Origin: a virus
Direction: 5' to 3' (one strand)
DNA: 64,000 nt
IMG/VR virus record: IMGVR_UViG_3300025012_000035
Location: 62,001 to 126,000 of that record
Shown: piece by piece, positions 7,746-15,659 of the stretch
Layout of the letters: each line of letters opens with the position of its first letter
Position numbering within the stretch: the stretch's first letter is position 1
Notes under the pieces: model-generated
What the model was told of the DNA's origin: nothing
Database searches by the model: none
What the model saw: the letters and a program-made list of their open reading frames with translations, nothing else
Made by a program: the position numbers and the translations under genes

Positions 7746-7973
7746 ATGTTAAAAGATTTTTACTATTCAGAAACATACGAACAGTCACAAGAAAATAGAA
7801 TAAGTAGAAGTTTTGAAAAAGAAACTTTAATTACTAAAGAAGTATTAATCAATGGTAAATTTGAAAAATTCTCATTTCAAGTAAATGCAGGTACTAAACA
7901 TAATGTGATTTGGGAAGATACAATTTATATTGGTACTGAGGATAATAGTAATTGCAGATATGGTAAGAAATAA
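7746..7973 (+). CDS. hypothetical protein, 75 aa
   Basis: ATG after GGAGG. Acidic and polar at the N-terminus, beta-rich in the second half (EVLINGKFEKFSFQVNAGT). Not recognised. Confidence 0.75.
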   Translation: MLKDFYYSETYEQSQENRISRSFEKETLITKEVLINGKFEKFSFQVNAGTKHNVIWEDTIYIGTEDNSNCRYGKK

Positions 7974-8025
7974 GGTATAATAGAGTATTGATAAAATAAA
8001 TTTAAAATGAAAGGAGTAATACATA

Positions 8026-8427
8026 ATGCAAATAGGAGATAAGGTTTGGTTATTTGATAGTAATAGAAGGATATATCAGGATGATAAAGGAAATGATACA
8101 ACGTCACCTTGGTTTAGAGGTAAATTTACTGAAAGATATATAATAGGTGAAACAAAAAGAAGTTGGCTTGTTGGATTTAAAGGTAATACAGTAGAAGATA
8201 GAACGAATATTAAAGTAGATAAGAAAAATCTTACTTATTCTATTACTAATAATTTTGGATTCGATAAGAAATTATATATTTCTGAAGAAGAAATTGATAA
8301 AAAATGTTGGATTAATGACAATCATAGGAAAATTATAAGATTGATTGAACAATGCAGTGATTATGATAAATTGTTAAAGATTCAAGAAATATTATCTGAA
8401 GGAGAGCAATCACAATGCGTAAAATAA
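8026..8427 (+). CDS. conserved phage-type protein, 133 aa, beta barrel-like N-terminus
   Basis: ATG after AAAGGAG. It starts IGDKVWLFDSNRRIY and continues with a conserved-looking stretch around IIGETKRSWLVGF, resembling small SH3-like phage proteins; the C-terminal third is helical. Its 3' end overlaps the next gene by 13 bases, and the AGGAG inside it serves that gene, so the pair is translationally coupled. Function unknown. Confidence 0.75.
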   Translation: MQIGDKVWLFDSNRRIYQDDKGNDTTSPWFRGKFTERYIIGETKRSWLVGFKGNTVEDRTNIKVDKKNLTYSITNNFGFDKKLYISEEEIDKKCWINDNHRKIIRLIEQCSDYDKLLKIQEILSEGEQSQCVK

Positions 8428-8729
8428 TTCCTATTATTGCAGGTTATCAATTAGATTTATCACATCATATAGATTTGTCTAAAATTAAAATTACTTCACT
8501 ATGGACTTTGTATGATGAAAAATTAATGTGGGATTCATGCAAATTTAATCCAATGACAGGTGAACCAGTTGATGCATTGGATGAATTAGTTTTAAGACAT
8601 CATGAAGGTGTATTTGCCGAAGATTATGGACATGATTGGAAGATTAGAAAGGGTAAATTAGATTATTATTCAAGAGTTATTGGGCAAGGTGATAGTATTA
8701 AAATTTTAATTGAGTATGAGGAGATATAA
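8415..8729 (+). CDS. hypothetical protein, 104 aa
   Basis: ATG overlaps the preceding gene. Mixed alpha/beta protein with HHEGVFAEDYGHDW near residue 55 and a beta-rich end. Its 3' end contains the GAGGAG of the gene that starts one base later. Not recognised. Confidence 0.75.
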   Translation: MRKIIPIIAGYQLDLSHHIDLSKIKITSLWTLYDEKLMWDSCKFNPMTGEPVDALDELVLRHHEGVFAEDYGHDWKIRKGKLDYYSRVIGQGDSIKILIEYEEI

Positions 8730-8730
8730 T

Positions 8731-8952
8731 ATGGATTATGAAAATGAGTTAATAAACATAAAAGAAATACATGAAAATACAATGTATTTAACCAATATCT
8801 TAAAAGATAATAATCATAAATATACAGAAGTTTGTTATAACTATTTATCTAAAAGTTATTGGATTATTGGTGAAGAAATAAACTGGTTTTTAGGTAATAA
8901 TAAAGAAGAATCAGAAGTAAATTTACTAGAATATCTAAATAATTGTAAATAA
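8731..8952 (+). CDS. hypothetical protein, 73 aa, helical
   Basis: I use the ATG just after the previous stop rather than an upstream TTG that precedes the GAGGAG. Acidic helical protein with Trp-rich centre (SYWIIGEEINWFLG). Last gene of the 8026-8952 group; a structured gap follows. Confidence 0.7.
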   Translation: MDYENELINIKEIHENTMYLTNILKDNNHKYTEVCYNYLSKSYWIIGEEINWFLGNNKEESEVNLLEYLNNCK

Positions 8953-8973
8953 TTAGTAAAGATAACGTAAAAA

Positions 8974-9046
8974 TACAAATCATGATAAAACTAACATTTG
9001 GTCATGATTTTGGGATTTGTAAAGTATTGATTTATAAAGGTTTAGA
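8974..9046. repeat. intergenic hairpin with TCATGATT motif and AAGG repeat
   Basis: TACAAATCATGA at 8974-8985 faces TCATGATT...TTGTA at 9002-9021 with a 7-base insertion in the right arm. Immediately after comes TATTGATTTATAAAGGTTTA, a divergent copy of the AAACCCTT-ATTTAT-AAGGGTTT repeat seen at 16112, 25371, 37441 and 52396. The 180-base gap holds no gene. Confidence 0.5.
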
Positions 9047-9132
9047 GAGTATGGATTTTATGAAATTGATGTAAATGTGATAACTTGTAAATAATATTGT
9101 AGTATATTTGTGGTAGAAAGAAGGTTAACTTA

Positions 9133-9813
9133 ATGAATTATATAGTATTAGACTTAGAATTTAATAATCCTTTTGAAATAGATAATATTACTAAAAGATT
9201 TAAAAAAGTTAAACCTAATTTAATCATGCCACAAGAAATAATTGAAATAGGTGCAGTAAAATTAGATAATAAATTTAAATTTATAGATTCATTTCAAATA
9301 TTTATTAAACCACAATTATATAAAAAGTTACATCCTAATGTTAAACGAAAAACTAAAATATCAAATAAAGATTTATATGATGCATTATATATCAATGAAT
9401 GTATAGATAGTTTTATAAAATGGATTGGAAAAGATTATATTTTATGTACTTGGAGTAGTGGGGATATATTTACATTAGAAAATAATTGTGTATTTTATAA
9501 TATAAATACTAATTGGATTGACAAATATATTGACATACAGTATATTTATTCAATTCAAAATAAAATTGATAAACAAGAAAGTTTGAAAAATGCAGTTAAA
9601 TTTTATAAAATAGAAATTAATAATAAAATGCATCGTGCATTAAATGATGCTATTTATGAATCTGAAATTATAAAATATTTAGACAAAGATATAATTAATC
9701 AAAATATAATGCGGTTAAAAGATTTTAAATGTCAATTTAAAAATGATGTAGTATATGGATTGAAGTGTGCATTAGAATTATTGAGATGGGAGGATAATAA
9801 CAAATATGAATAA
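9133..9813 (+). CDS. DEDDh-type 3'-5' exonuclease, 226 aa
   Basis: The pattern of DnaQ/RNase T exonucleases is complete: D7 and E9 in VLDLEF (ExoI), IIEIGAVKLD at about 36-45, D111 in WSSGDIF (ExoII), and H167/D172 in MHRALNDA (ExoIII). These enzymes remove nucleotides from 3' ends of DNA or RNA with two metal ions. At 226 residues it is a single catalytic domain without a polymerase or helicase, close to KapD-like and phage exonucleases; substrate cannot be told from sequence. ATG follows GAAGG. It overlaps the next gene by 8 bases, giving coupled translation. Confidence 0.9.
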   Translation: MNYIVLDLEFNNPFEIDNITKRFKKVKPNLIMPQEIIEIGAVKLDNKFKFIDSFQIFIKPQLYKKLHPNVKRKTKISNKDLYDALYINECIDSFIKWIGKDYILCTWSSGDIFTLENNCVFYNINTNWIDKYIDIQYIYSIQNKIDKQESLKNAVKFYKIEINNKMHRALNDAIYESEIIKYLDKDIINQNIMRLKDFKCQFKNDVVYGLKCALELLRWEDNNKYE

Positions 9814-10003
9814 AACATACGACATATATCAAGTCTACAGAGCACTTAAAGATTACGATAATATTAAGCAAGGTACACTATTACAAGTAGTAAGAATTGA
9901 AAGGACAACATCTATTGCATTAAGACCAGAAGGTGGAGGAACATACTATTGGATTCAAGCAAGGGAATTATTAAATGAAGAAAACTTTCAGAGAGTATTT
10001 TAG
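9806..10003 (+). CDS. small beta protein, 65 aa
   Basis: ATG lies inside the end of the exonuclease gene, after GGGAGG. Beta-rich sequence (LLQVVRIERTTSIALRPEGGGTYYWI) resembling a small SH3-like or KOW-like barrel. Coupling to the exonuclease suggests a shared role, not proven. Confidence 0.75.
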   Translation: MNKTYDIYQVYRALKDYDNIKQGTLLQVVRIERTTSIALRPEGGGTYYWIQARELLNEENFQRVF

Positions 10004-10037
10004 TATGATATAATCTTTGATAAGGAGTAGATAAACA

Positions 10038-10217
10038 ATGTCATTAAATATTAATGTGTTTTTATTTGCCTTTATAATTTTAGCGAGTATACTTGTTGGA
10101 TATTGCATTTGTATGTTATATAGTAAAAGTACAGTTATATATTCTTGTGTTGATGAAAATTCAAAATTAGAGAAAATGCTAGATAGAACAACATTGACAA
10201 TTAAAGGAGGTAAATAA
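10038..10217 (+). CDS. single-pass membrane protein, 59 aa
   Basis: ATG after AAGGAG. A hydrophobic stretch at about residues 7-30 with two Cys (GYCICMLY) is followed by a polar, charged cytoplasmic-like tail. Its 3' end carries GGAGG for the gene four bases later. Function unknown. Confidence 0.7.
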   Translation: MSLNINVFLFAFIILASILVGYCICMLYSKSTVIYSCVDENSKLEKMLDRTTLTIKGGK

Positions 10218-10220
10218 AAT

Positions 10221-10466
10221 ATGATTAAACCACACACCAATTACACAGTAGATAACGATGTTATAATGCCATATGGCAAACCTCTATATCGAGGTGATAA
10301 AATCACAGTAATAAGTATAGATGAGGCAAATGATAAAGTTAAGATAATAAAAACAGGCGATTATGATAGAGGATGGTGGACGTATTTATCTAGTTTTAAT
10401 ATGATATTTAGAAAAGTGGAATATAAAGATGACGATTTTGAAGAGTATTTTATGAGAAGGAGATAA
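10221..10466 (+). CDS. SH3-like small protein, 81 aa
   Basis: ATG after GGAGG. N-terminal YTVDNDVIMPYGKPLYRGDK followed by strands and a basic-acidic tail ending MRRR. Pattern of a small beta barrel, common in phage accessory genes. Not recognised. Confidence 0.7.
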   Translation: MIKPHTNYTVDNDVIMPYGKPLYRGDKITVISIDEANDKVKIIKTGDYDRGWWTYLSSFNMIFRKVEYKDDDFEEYFMRRR

Positions 10467-10471
10467 TTAAC

Positions 10472-10598
10472 ATGTGTAGATTGTCCTTTTGTCGGAGAAT
10501 TTATAAAGGAAAATGGTAGGAGTATTTTACCTTGTACGTATTATAAAAAAGTTTCTAATGAAAGAGTGGAAGAGGCAATTATAGTTTTGTCTGAATAG
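10472..10598 (+). pseudogene. frameshifted small Cys-rich gene
   Basis: AAGGAG precedes ATG 10472, but that frame closes after 15 codons. In the other frame 10473-10598 reads CVDCPFVGEFIKENGRS, then LPCTYYKK, ending in a helix: a 41-residue Cys-rich protein like those at 18059 and 11389, with no start codon of its own. A two-base change right after the ATG would join them. Unlike most other breaks here, it is not in a base run. Confidence 0.45.
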
Positions 10599-10652
10599 AA
10601 ATATTAATACAAAAAACTCATTTGATTCAATTTAAAAGGAGGAAATTAAATT

Positions 10653-11093
10653 ATGAATAAAACATTAAAAAATAAATTACATGAAAAAATATCCAAAAGC
10701 AAAGAAGAAATAGAACAAAATGAGAAAGTAATTAAATTAATTAACATGTATCCTGATTTAAAAATATATTCTAACAGGTGGAATAAAGAATATTTTTGTT
10801 CTAAATTAATTAATTCAATAGTTACAGATGTTGAATTTGCTAATGGATGTGGATGTTGTGCAGATGCTCCATTATATGCAAAATTTTTTACTATTATAAA
10901 TGGGATTAGATTATATGCAGATCCAGTTGAAATATGTATAGGAGAAGGTAGTTATGGTGGTTACGGATATGTTAATACTGAAACATGGAGATATAGTTTA
11001 GATTCTAATAATATAAATAAAAGTGTATTTGATAAAGTAGAAAAATATTTAGATGATAATAAATTTGAATCATATGATGAAGATGATGATTAA
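10653..11093 (+). CDS. hypothetical protein, 146 aa, with CGCCADAP motif
   Basis: ATG after AAAGGAGG. A charged N-terminal helix (residues 1-35) precedes a beta-rich domain with NGCGCCADAPLYAKF (about 67-81) and a Gly/Tyr-rich stretch (about 104-113); the last residues are acidic. The clustered Cys could bind metal. Not recognised. A promoter flanked by an inverted repeat follows. Confidence 0.75.
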   Translation: MNKTLKNKLHEKISKSKEEIEQNEKVIKLINMYPDLKIYSNRWNKEYFCSKLINSIVTDVEFANGCGCCADAPLYAKFFTIINGIRLYADPVEICIGEGSYGGYGYVNTETWRYSLDSNNINKSVFDKVEKYLDDNKFESYDEDDD

Positions 11094-11114
11094 ATTAATT
11101 TAATATACTATTAT

Positions 11115-11157
11115 AAAAACAGTTGACAGATTAAAAATATAATGTTATACTGTTTTT
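11115..11157 (+). promoter_or_regulatory. sigma-A promoter inside an inverted repeat
   Basis: TTGACA at 11123-11128 and TATACT at 11146-11151 (17-base spacer). AAAAACAGT at 11115-11123 and ACTGTTTTT at 11149-11157 are exact inverted repeats that bracket the promoter, the first covering the -35 edge and the second the -10 and start region. This looks like an operator for a dimeric repressor that blocks the promoter. It drives the gene at 11190 and followers. Confidence 0.75.
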
Positions 11158-11189
11158 AGTTTTAAATACATATGAGAGGAGAATGTTAA

Positions 11190-11423
11190 ATGTTAGAATT
11201 AAAATTTGAAGGTAAAGTAGTATGTGAAAATCTGAATCAAGGTATTTGGGTTTTAGAGAATGAAACTTCACATCTTACAGGAGATATTTTGCAAGGTATT
11301 GACGAATTGCTTTATTTGAACAAAAAGGAAATATTGAAAGATGATGAGGAAGTAGAAATAATAATTAGGATTAAAGGGAGGCAACATTATGAAAAAACAA
11401 TGTCCAGAAGAAGGGAACGATAA
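11190..11423 (+). CDS. hypothetical protein, 77 aa
   Basis: First gene after the palindromic promoter at 11115. Beta-rich N-terminus (LELKFEGKVVCENLNQGIW) and a basic end (MSRRRER). The next gene starts 34 bases before its stop, in another frame, after GGGAGG. Not recognised. Confidence 0.7.
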   Translation: MLELKFEGKVVCENLNQGIWVLENETSHLTGDILQGIDELLYLNKKEILKDDEEVEIIIRIKGRQHYEKTMSRRRER

Positions 11424-11520
11424 AATTCGTTGTATTGATTGTTCTTGTAATTTATGTATTCATAGTTGTACTGAGTGTGATATAGTAGGGTGTGAACCAA
11501 AGAAAATGATATATAAGTAG
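11389..11520 (+). CDS. Cys-rich mini-protein, 43 aa
   Basis: ATG after GGGAGG, overlapping the previous gene. Seven Cys in 43 residues (C..EEG, CIDCSCNLCIH, C..CDIVGC) suggest one or two zinc sites. The gene at 11529 begins 8 bases later. Similar Cys-rich mini-proteins occur at 17888 and 18059; function unknown. Confidence 0.65.
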   Translation: MKKQCPEEGNDKIRCIDCSCNLCIHSCTECDIVGCEPKKMIYK

Positions 11521-11528
11521 GTGATATT

Positions 11529-11948
11529 ATGGGTGAAATTGCTGAAATTGATTACGTAAAAGTTTCTCGATTAAAAGAATGGCATGATTTTGATTTTTGT
11601 TGGAATGGAATTAGTGTATCTTTAAAAGATGTAGATGAATATATGAGAAGAAAAAAGAAAGTTTATAATTTAGATTGCTGTGATGTTTATTACCTTGAAT
11701 GGAGTAAGACTAATCATCTTGAAAGAATAGCTTATTTTATAGATTATCCAGAAAAAATAACACCTATAAATTTAGATAATGAATGTTCAAGAATGAATAT
11801 ATTTCCTATCCCTATAATAGTAGATGGTAGGCATAGATTTATGGCATCAATATATAGAGAAGATGAAATTATACCTGCATATTATTGTGGTTTACTTTCA
11901 GTATTAGAGTATTTAACAGGTAAATCAGATATTAAACCAGAGTATTGA
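11529..11948 (+). CDS. ParB/Srx-like fold protein, 139 aa
   Basis: Residues 97-115 read IPIIVDGRHRFMASIYRED, the D-G-x-H-R phosphate-binding turn of the ParB/sulfiredoxin fold, followed by the expected strand (IIPAYYCG). The N-terminal part (LKEWHDFDFCW) would supply the preceding helices. ParB-fold proteins act as CTPases, nucleases or modification factors; here only the core is present and no helix-turn-helix follows, so it is not a plain partition protein. Compare the D-G-Q-H-R protein at 32998. ATG follows TAGGTG. Confidence 0.65.
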   Translation: MGEIAEIDYVKVSRLKEWHDFDFCWNGISVSLKDVDEYMRRKKKVYNLDCCDVYYLEWSKTNHLERIAYFIDYPEKITPINLDNECSRMNIFPIPIIVDGRHRFMASIYREDEIIPAYYCGLLSVLEYLTGKSDIKPEY

Positions 11949-11980
11949 GAAATAAATATAAGAAGAAGGAGAAATTTAAA

Positions 11981-12160
11981 ATGTCATTATGTGAAAAATT
12001 AAAGAATATATTAGATAATAGTGAGTGTAATAATGAAATAATTACGATAAGTTTAGAATACAATGAATTAGTTCATTTATATGCAATGGAAAAAGGTTAT
12101 AAAGAATATATGAACACTCTTGATAAAGAAATGATGTTGGCATTTGATAAATTGTATTAA
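11981..12160 (+). CDS. small helical protein, 59 aa
   Basis: I use the ATG after GAAGGAG, not the upstream in-frame ATG at 11945 that precedes that site. Two predicted helices; the stretch ITISLEYNELVHLYAMEKGYKEY resembles LTVYLKYHEAITMLSLLKGHEIY in the protein at 13726, so the two may be distant paralogues. Function unknown. Confidence 0.7.
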   Translation: MSLCEKLKNILDNSECNNEIITISLEYNELVHLYAMEKGYKEYMNTLDKEMMLAFDKLY

Positions 12161-12207
12161 TTAAAATAAAAGAGTATCAAGAATATTATTTGAAAAGTAA
12201 ATAAAAC

Positions 12208-12251
12208 ACTACATATAGTGGATAGCAATCTTATCACATACTATATGTAGT
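12208..12251. repeat. 12+20+12 bp intergenic dyad, copy 2
   Basis: ACTACATATAGT at 12208-12219 and its exact complement ACTATATGTAGT at 12240-12251, 20 bases apart. After it come CATAACCAAATAG, TTCATTCAAACTTT and AAAGGAG, a leader also seen after other copies. Confidence 0.75.
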
Positions 12252-12307
12252 TACAATTTCATAACCAAATAGACTTTTCATTCAAACTTTAAAAGGAGTG
12301 AATAAAT

Positions 12308-12511
12308 ATGAGAGTATATGATTTTAATAAAAGTAAACCTAAAAATGATAGGACAATTTTAATTCTAGTTAAGGATTATAATTGGGGTGAAGGGTGTCAA
12401 TTGAAAACAGAAATTGCCAGAATGATTAATGGTGAATGTGTTTTAAGTCCAGTAGAACTAGATATTAAAATGCCACTAGATAGAATTGTTAAATGGAGTT
12501 ATATCAATTAA
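12308..12511 (+). CDS. hypothetical protein, 67 aa
   Basis: ATG after AAAGGAG, downstream of dyad copy 2. Beta-rich: two or three strands (RTILILVKDYNWGEG, IARMINGECVL) and a final IVKWSYIN. Not recognised. Confidence 0.7.
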   Translation: MRVYDFNKSKPKNDRTILILVKDYNWGEGCQLKTEIARMINGECVLSPVELDIKMPLDRIVKWSYIN

Positions 12512-12523
12512 GGAGGATTAACT

Positions 12524-12940
12524 ATGAAATTATATTACCATCAAGATATGTTTGGAAATATTTACACCAATAAATTTGATCATCGTCACATATACACTGA
12601 TATTAATGGTAATCCTGTACACAGGACAAAAGAAACATATCCATACGCATACGATCCATATGTGGTTTGGAAAGATGATTATAACGAGAATACAGACGGT
12701 GCAACTTACTCAGATAGATTATGGCAACAAAATCCTAATAAATTTGATGAGTGTTGTCAAAAAGTATGGAATGATAAAGGACAAATTTATTAGGATTTAG
12801 ATTCAATAGGAATTGAAAAGTTTTTAAGTTTATATTTTGAAAGAGAAGTTAAGTTAACCGCAATCATGGAAAGATGTAATAGTAGTAATGGTTATCCGTA
12901 TTGGGTGTTCTTTTATAGAGATATTAAAGGAGATAAATAA
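12524..12940 (+). pseudogene. gene split by in-frame TAG, 138 codons plus stop
   Basis: ATG after AAGGAGG. The frame stops at TAG 12791-12793 after 89 codons (ending NDKGQIY) but continues directly in the same frame as DLDSIGIEKFLSLYFERE and YPYWVFFYRDI to TAA 12938. The part after TAG has no start of its own and completes a pattern I associate with uncharacterised phage proteins (WNDKGQ..., then IEKFLS, then NGYPYWVF). One change from CAG or TGG would restore it. The 3' end carries the AAGGAG of the next gene. Confidence 0.65.
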
Positions 12941-12941
12941 T

Positions 12942-13130
12942 ATGTACACAAAAGAAGAATTATTAATGTTAGCAGGTAAACTTGCTATATCATGTGAAAA
13001 AGTATTACAAAGTGATTTACTAACATTGAGTGATAAACTAATAGAAATGAGATTTGCTTTAATGGAATATGATAATGCTATTATGGAATGTGTTAGAGAA
13101 GATGAAAGGAAAAAGAATAAAAATGATTGA
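12942..13130 (+). CDS. small helical protein, 62 aa
   Basis: ATG two bases after the previous stop and 8 after AAGGAG. All-helical, with Leu/Met-rich amphipathic helices and a charged tail (REDERKKNKND). Last gene before the operator-flanked promoter at 13157. Function unknown. Confidence 0.7.
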   Translation: MYTKEELLMLAGKLAISCEKVLQSDLLTLSDKLIEMRFALMEYDNAIMECVREDERKKNKND

Positions 13131-13156
13131 ATATTCACAAATAGTAAATATAAATG

Positions 13157-13201
13157 TTGACAAATAACCTACTATAGTTTATTATATTGTTAGTAGGTTA
13201 T
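13157..13201 (+). promoter_or_regulatory. sigma-A promoter with 11-bp palindrome around the -10
   Basis: TTGACA at 13157-13162 and TATTAT at 13180-13185, spacer 17. ATAACCTACTA at 13164-13174 and TAGTAGGTTAT at 13191-13201 are exact inverted repeats flanking the -10 box. The left arm lies in the spacer and the right arm at the expected transcription start, so a bound dimer would block polymerase. It drives the gene at 13233. Confidence 0.8.
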
Positions 13202-13232
13202 TTAAATAAAAAGTTAAGGAAGTGATAAGTAA

Positions 13233-13703
13233 ATGAATATTTTTGTACTTGATTATAATCATAAGAAAAATGCAGAATACCATTGCAATTGTCATACCTA
13301 CAAAATGCTAGTGGAAACAACGCAGTTATTAAGTAATACATATTATTTTACCAATCAAAAACATCTATCTCCTTATAAGTTAACTCATAAGAATCATCCT
13401 TGTTCTGTATGGACACGTTCTTCATTATCAAATTGGTTATGGTTAAGAGATTTAGGAATTGCTTTATATGAGGAATATAAGTTTAGATACAATGATAAAG
13501 ACCATAAATCAGGAGATATTATTTTAAGTTTAGAAATACCTGATTTACCAGATGTAGGACTAACTGAGTTTGTTCAATGTATGCCTGATGAATATAAAAA
13601 TAAATGTGCTGTAAAAGCATATAGGGATTATTACATAGGTGAAAAACAACATATTTTAAAATATACGAAAAGAGAAATCCCTGATTGGTTGATTGTTAAA
13701 TAA
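13233..13703 (+). CDS. conserved phage protein of the MNIFVLD...HC...KM..E..QLL family, 156 aa
   Basis: The N-terminus has the pattern found in a protein family widespread in phages: short strand NIFVLD, then H.CNCHTYKMLVETTQLLS (about 17-35), PYKLTHKNHPCSVW (about 49-62) and a helical block with LWLRDLGIALYEEY. Some members are annotated as relatives of pyrimidine-dimer glycosylases, which I cannot confirm; the His/Glu/Trp conservation would suit an enzyme acting on nucleic acid. Start: ATG after AAGGAAG. It is the first gene behind a palindromic promoter, so it is likely regulated on its own. Confidence 0.65.
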   Translation: MNIFVLDYNHKKNAEYHCNCHTYKMLVETTQLLSNTYYFTNQKHLSPYKLTHKNHPCSVWTRSSLSNWLWLRDLGIALYEEYKFRYNDKDHKSGDIILSLEIPDLPDVGLTEFVQCMPDEYKNKCAVKAYRDYYIGEKQHILKYTKREIPDWLIVK

Positions 13704-13725
13704 AATATAAAAGGAGATTATAATA

Positions 13726-13992
13726 ATGGATAATTTAATTAATCAATTAGAAGATAAAATTAAATCAGCAGAAAATACTAATAATGTATTGACTGTTTAT
13801 TTGAAATATCATGAAGCAATAACTATGTTATCTTTACTAAAAGGACATGAAATTTATTTAGAAACTATTAAAGAATGTTTTAAGATTCAAAAAGACTTAT
13901 TAGAAACAGAAGTAACATGTGAAATGATAGCAGAACGAATAGAGAAAAGAAATTTAAAAAAGATATTAAATATGAATAAAGGAGATTATTAA
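13726..13992 (+). CDS. helical protein, 88 aa
   Basis: ATG after AAGGAG. Helical, acidic; YLKYHEAITMLSLLKGHEIY near residues 24-43 resembles the small protein at 11981. Its 3' end holds the AAGGAG of the next gene, one base away. Function unknown. Confidence 0.75.
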   Translation: MDNLINQLEDKIKSAENTNNVLTVYLKYHEAITMLSLLKGHEIYLETIKECFKIQKDLLETEVTCEMIAERIEKRNLKKILNMNKGDY

Positions 13993-13993
13993 T

Positions 13994-14185
13994 ATGATAT
14001 TTTTAGATAAGTATGATCAATGTATGAATTGCAAATTATTAAAAATGTGTCAATATAGTAGAGATTATTATATGAATAAGGGTGGTAAATACAGAGAAAT
14101 GTTAAATACAGATAATGAAGGAAACTGTTCACATGCACCATCCTCTAGGAAACAAAGTAAAGATTATGAAAAAGTAGATCGTTGA
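13994..14185 (+). CDS. Cys-containing small protein, 63 aa
   Basis: ATG after AAGGAG. MNCKLLKMCQY near the start and NCSH near residue 47 give a C..CX5C...C layout like small zinc or iron-sulphur proteins. Basic, polar C-terminus. Not recognised. Confidence 0.7.
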   Translation: MIFLDKYDQCMNCKLLKMCQYSRDYYMNKGGKYREMLNTDNEGNCSHAPSSRKQSKDYEKVDR

Positions 14186-14200
14186 AAGGAGATAATAAAC

Positions 14201-14359
14201 ATGAAGTCAGTAATATCTTGCAATAAACCAATTAAAGTAAATCTACCAATTAAATTCCGTAAGAAACTATTATATAATGTATTTAATCAAGTGTGGCCTT
14301 GGGCATTGACATTAATTATGTTCTTTGGATTAGCAGTTTTAGGATTGAGATGTTTTTAG
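14201..14359 (+). CDS. small membrane protein, 52 aa
   Basis: ATG after GAAAGGAG. A basic N-terminal half (LPIKFRKKLLYN) precedes one hydrophobic helix at about residues 33-52 ending GLRCF. Positive-inside rule would place the N-terminus in the cytoplasm. Function unknown. Confidence 0.65.
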   Translation: MKSVISCNKPIKVNLPIKFRKKLLYNVFNQVWPWALTLIMFFGLAVLGLRCF

Positions 14360-14397
14360 ATTAATTAAATAATACATAATAGAAAGGAAATAGAAAT

Positions 14398-15087
14398 ATG
14401 ATATACATAACTGGTGATTTACATGGTGGAATTGATATTAGCAAATTAAATGCAAAGAATTTTCCACAGCAAAAACTATTAGATAAAGATGATTTTGTAA
14501 TTGTCACAGGTGATTTTGGACTGGTTTTTGATAATTCAAAAGAAGAATTGTTTTGGCGTAATTGGTTATTGGAAAAGAATTTTACTACAATTTTTTGCGA
14601 TGGAAACCATGAGAATTTTAATTTGCTTAATCAATTTCCAGTCGAAGAATGGAATGGTGGGAAAGTACATTTTATTAATGATTCAGTAATTCATCTTATG
14701 CGTGGTCAAGTATTTACTATTGATGATTTGAAATTCTTTACAATGGGTGGAGCAACTTCAATAGATAAATATAGAAGAAAAAAAGGTATATCATGGTGGA
14801 AAGAAGAAATACCATCTAATAAAGAGTTTGAAGAAGCATTTAATAATCTCGATAAACATAATTGGATTGTTGACTATGTTATTTCACATACTTGCAGTAT
14901 GAGAATTATGCAAGAAAGAGGATACATTAAAGAAAATAATGCATTAAATAAATTTTTTGATATGCTTGAAGGAGATTTAGAATATAAACATTGGTATTTT
15001 GGACATTTTCATAATAGTATTGGTATAGATGAAAAACATACAATGGTTTATAACGAGATAATTGAATTGAAAGATGGTGAAATATAA
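14398..15087 (+). CDS. calcineurin-like metallophosphoesterase, 229 aa
   Basis: All signature motifs are present: GDLHG (6-10), GDFG (38-41), GNHE (69-72), a later SHT (about 164) and GHFH (about 204-207), giving the two-metal site of this superfamily. Members hydrolyse phosphoesters in nucleic acids, nucleotides or proteins. The length equals a single domain. Phage homologues are often listed as phosphatases without known substrate. ATG follows GAAAGGA. The zinc-ribbon gene and GNAT gene follow without gaps, suggesting an operon. Confidence 0.9.
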   Translation: MIYITGDLHGGIDISKLNAKNFPQQKLLDKDDFVIVTGDFGLVFDNSKEELFWRNWLLEKNFTTIFCDGNHENFNLLNQFPVEEWNGGKVHFINDSVIHLMRGQVFTIDDLKFFTMGGATSIDKYRRKKGISWWKEEIPSNKEFEEAFNNLDKHNWIVDYVISHTCSMRIMQERGYIKENNALNKFFDMLEGDLEYKHWYFGHFHNSIGIDEKHTMVYNEIIELKDGEI

Positions 15088-15089
15088 AT

Positions 15090-15227
15090 ATAAAATGTCC
15101 ACTATGCAATACAGAATTAAAATTAGTAGGAAGTAAAGAAGATGGTTATGTGCATGAGTTTTATGCATGTAGTAATGAAGATTGTGGTGAGATATTTATT
15201 TTGTTGGAAGATGGAAGGTTAGTTTAA
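15090..15227 (+). CDS. zinc-ribbon mini-protein, 45 aa, apparent ATA start
   Basis: Translation from ATA 15090 gives (I)KCPLCNTELKLVG...FYACSNEDCGEIF..., a canonical four-Cys ribbon (CxxC...CxxxxC) in which the first Cys pair normally follows Met-Lys or Met-Arg. No ATG, GTG or TTG exists in frame; TGA lies a few codons upstream. The site GGTG is weak. It fits exactly between the phosphoesterase stop and the GNAT start, which supports its being a gene. Confidence 0.6.
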   Translation: MKCPLCNTELKLVGSKEDGYVHEFYACSNEDCGEIFILLEDGRLV

Positions 15228-15230
15228 TTT

Positions 15231-15644
15231 ATGTTTAGAAAATTATCCAATTTTCAATTTCAACAATACATATCTAAATTTTGGAGCAAAAAAGAAATTA
15301 TACTATATGAAAATTCAAAACTAGGGCAAGGAATAGGATATTATAAAGACGATAAACTATTAGGTTTTACATGGTATAATACTAAAACAAGTAAGTATTG
15401 GAGATTGAAACACTTATATCCTGAGATATGGATGATTTATTTGTTAGAAGTGCATCCTGAATATAGGCTACAAGGAATAGGAAGTAGTATATTGAGTGAG
15501 ATATATAGAAGGATGCCTAAAGGTAAAGTGTTAGTTGTAGGTAGTGAGATGACGGATAAACACAGAGATTTTTATTTGAAGAATGGATTCATTGAAGATA
15601 TAAGTATGGAATGGGTTTTTATTAAAGAAAAAAATATAAGGTAA
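15231..15644 (+). CDS. GNAT N-acetyltransferase, 137 aa
   Basis: The acetyl-CoA loop is at residues 75-88 (HPEYRLQGIGSSIL; R/Q-x-x-G-x-G), preceded by strand 4 (IYLLEV) and followed by a helix, a strand (KVLVVGSEM) and the C-terminal RDFYLKNGFIED typical of GNAT folds. It transfers acetyl from CoA to an amine; the substrate is not predictable. ATG comes directly after the zinc-ribbon gene, with GGAAGG upstream. Confidence 0.88.
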   Translation: MFRKLSNFQFQQYISKFWSKKEIILYENSKLGQGIGYYKDDKLLGFTWYNTKTSKYWRLKHLYPEIWMIYLLEVHPEYRLQGIGSSILSEIYRRMPKGKVLVVGSEMTDKHRDFYLKNGFIEDISMEWVFIKEKNIR

Positions 15645-15659
15645 AAGGAGAATGATAAT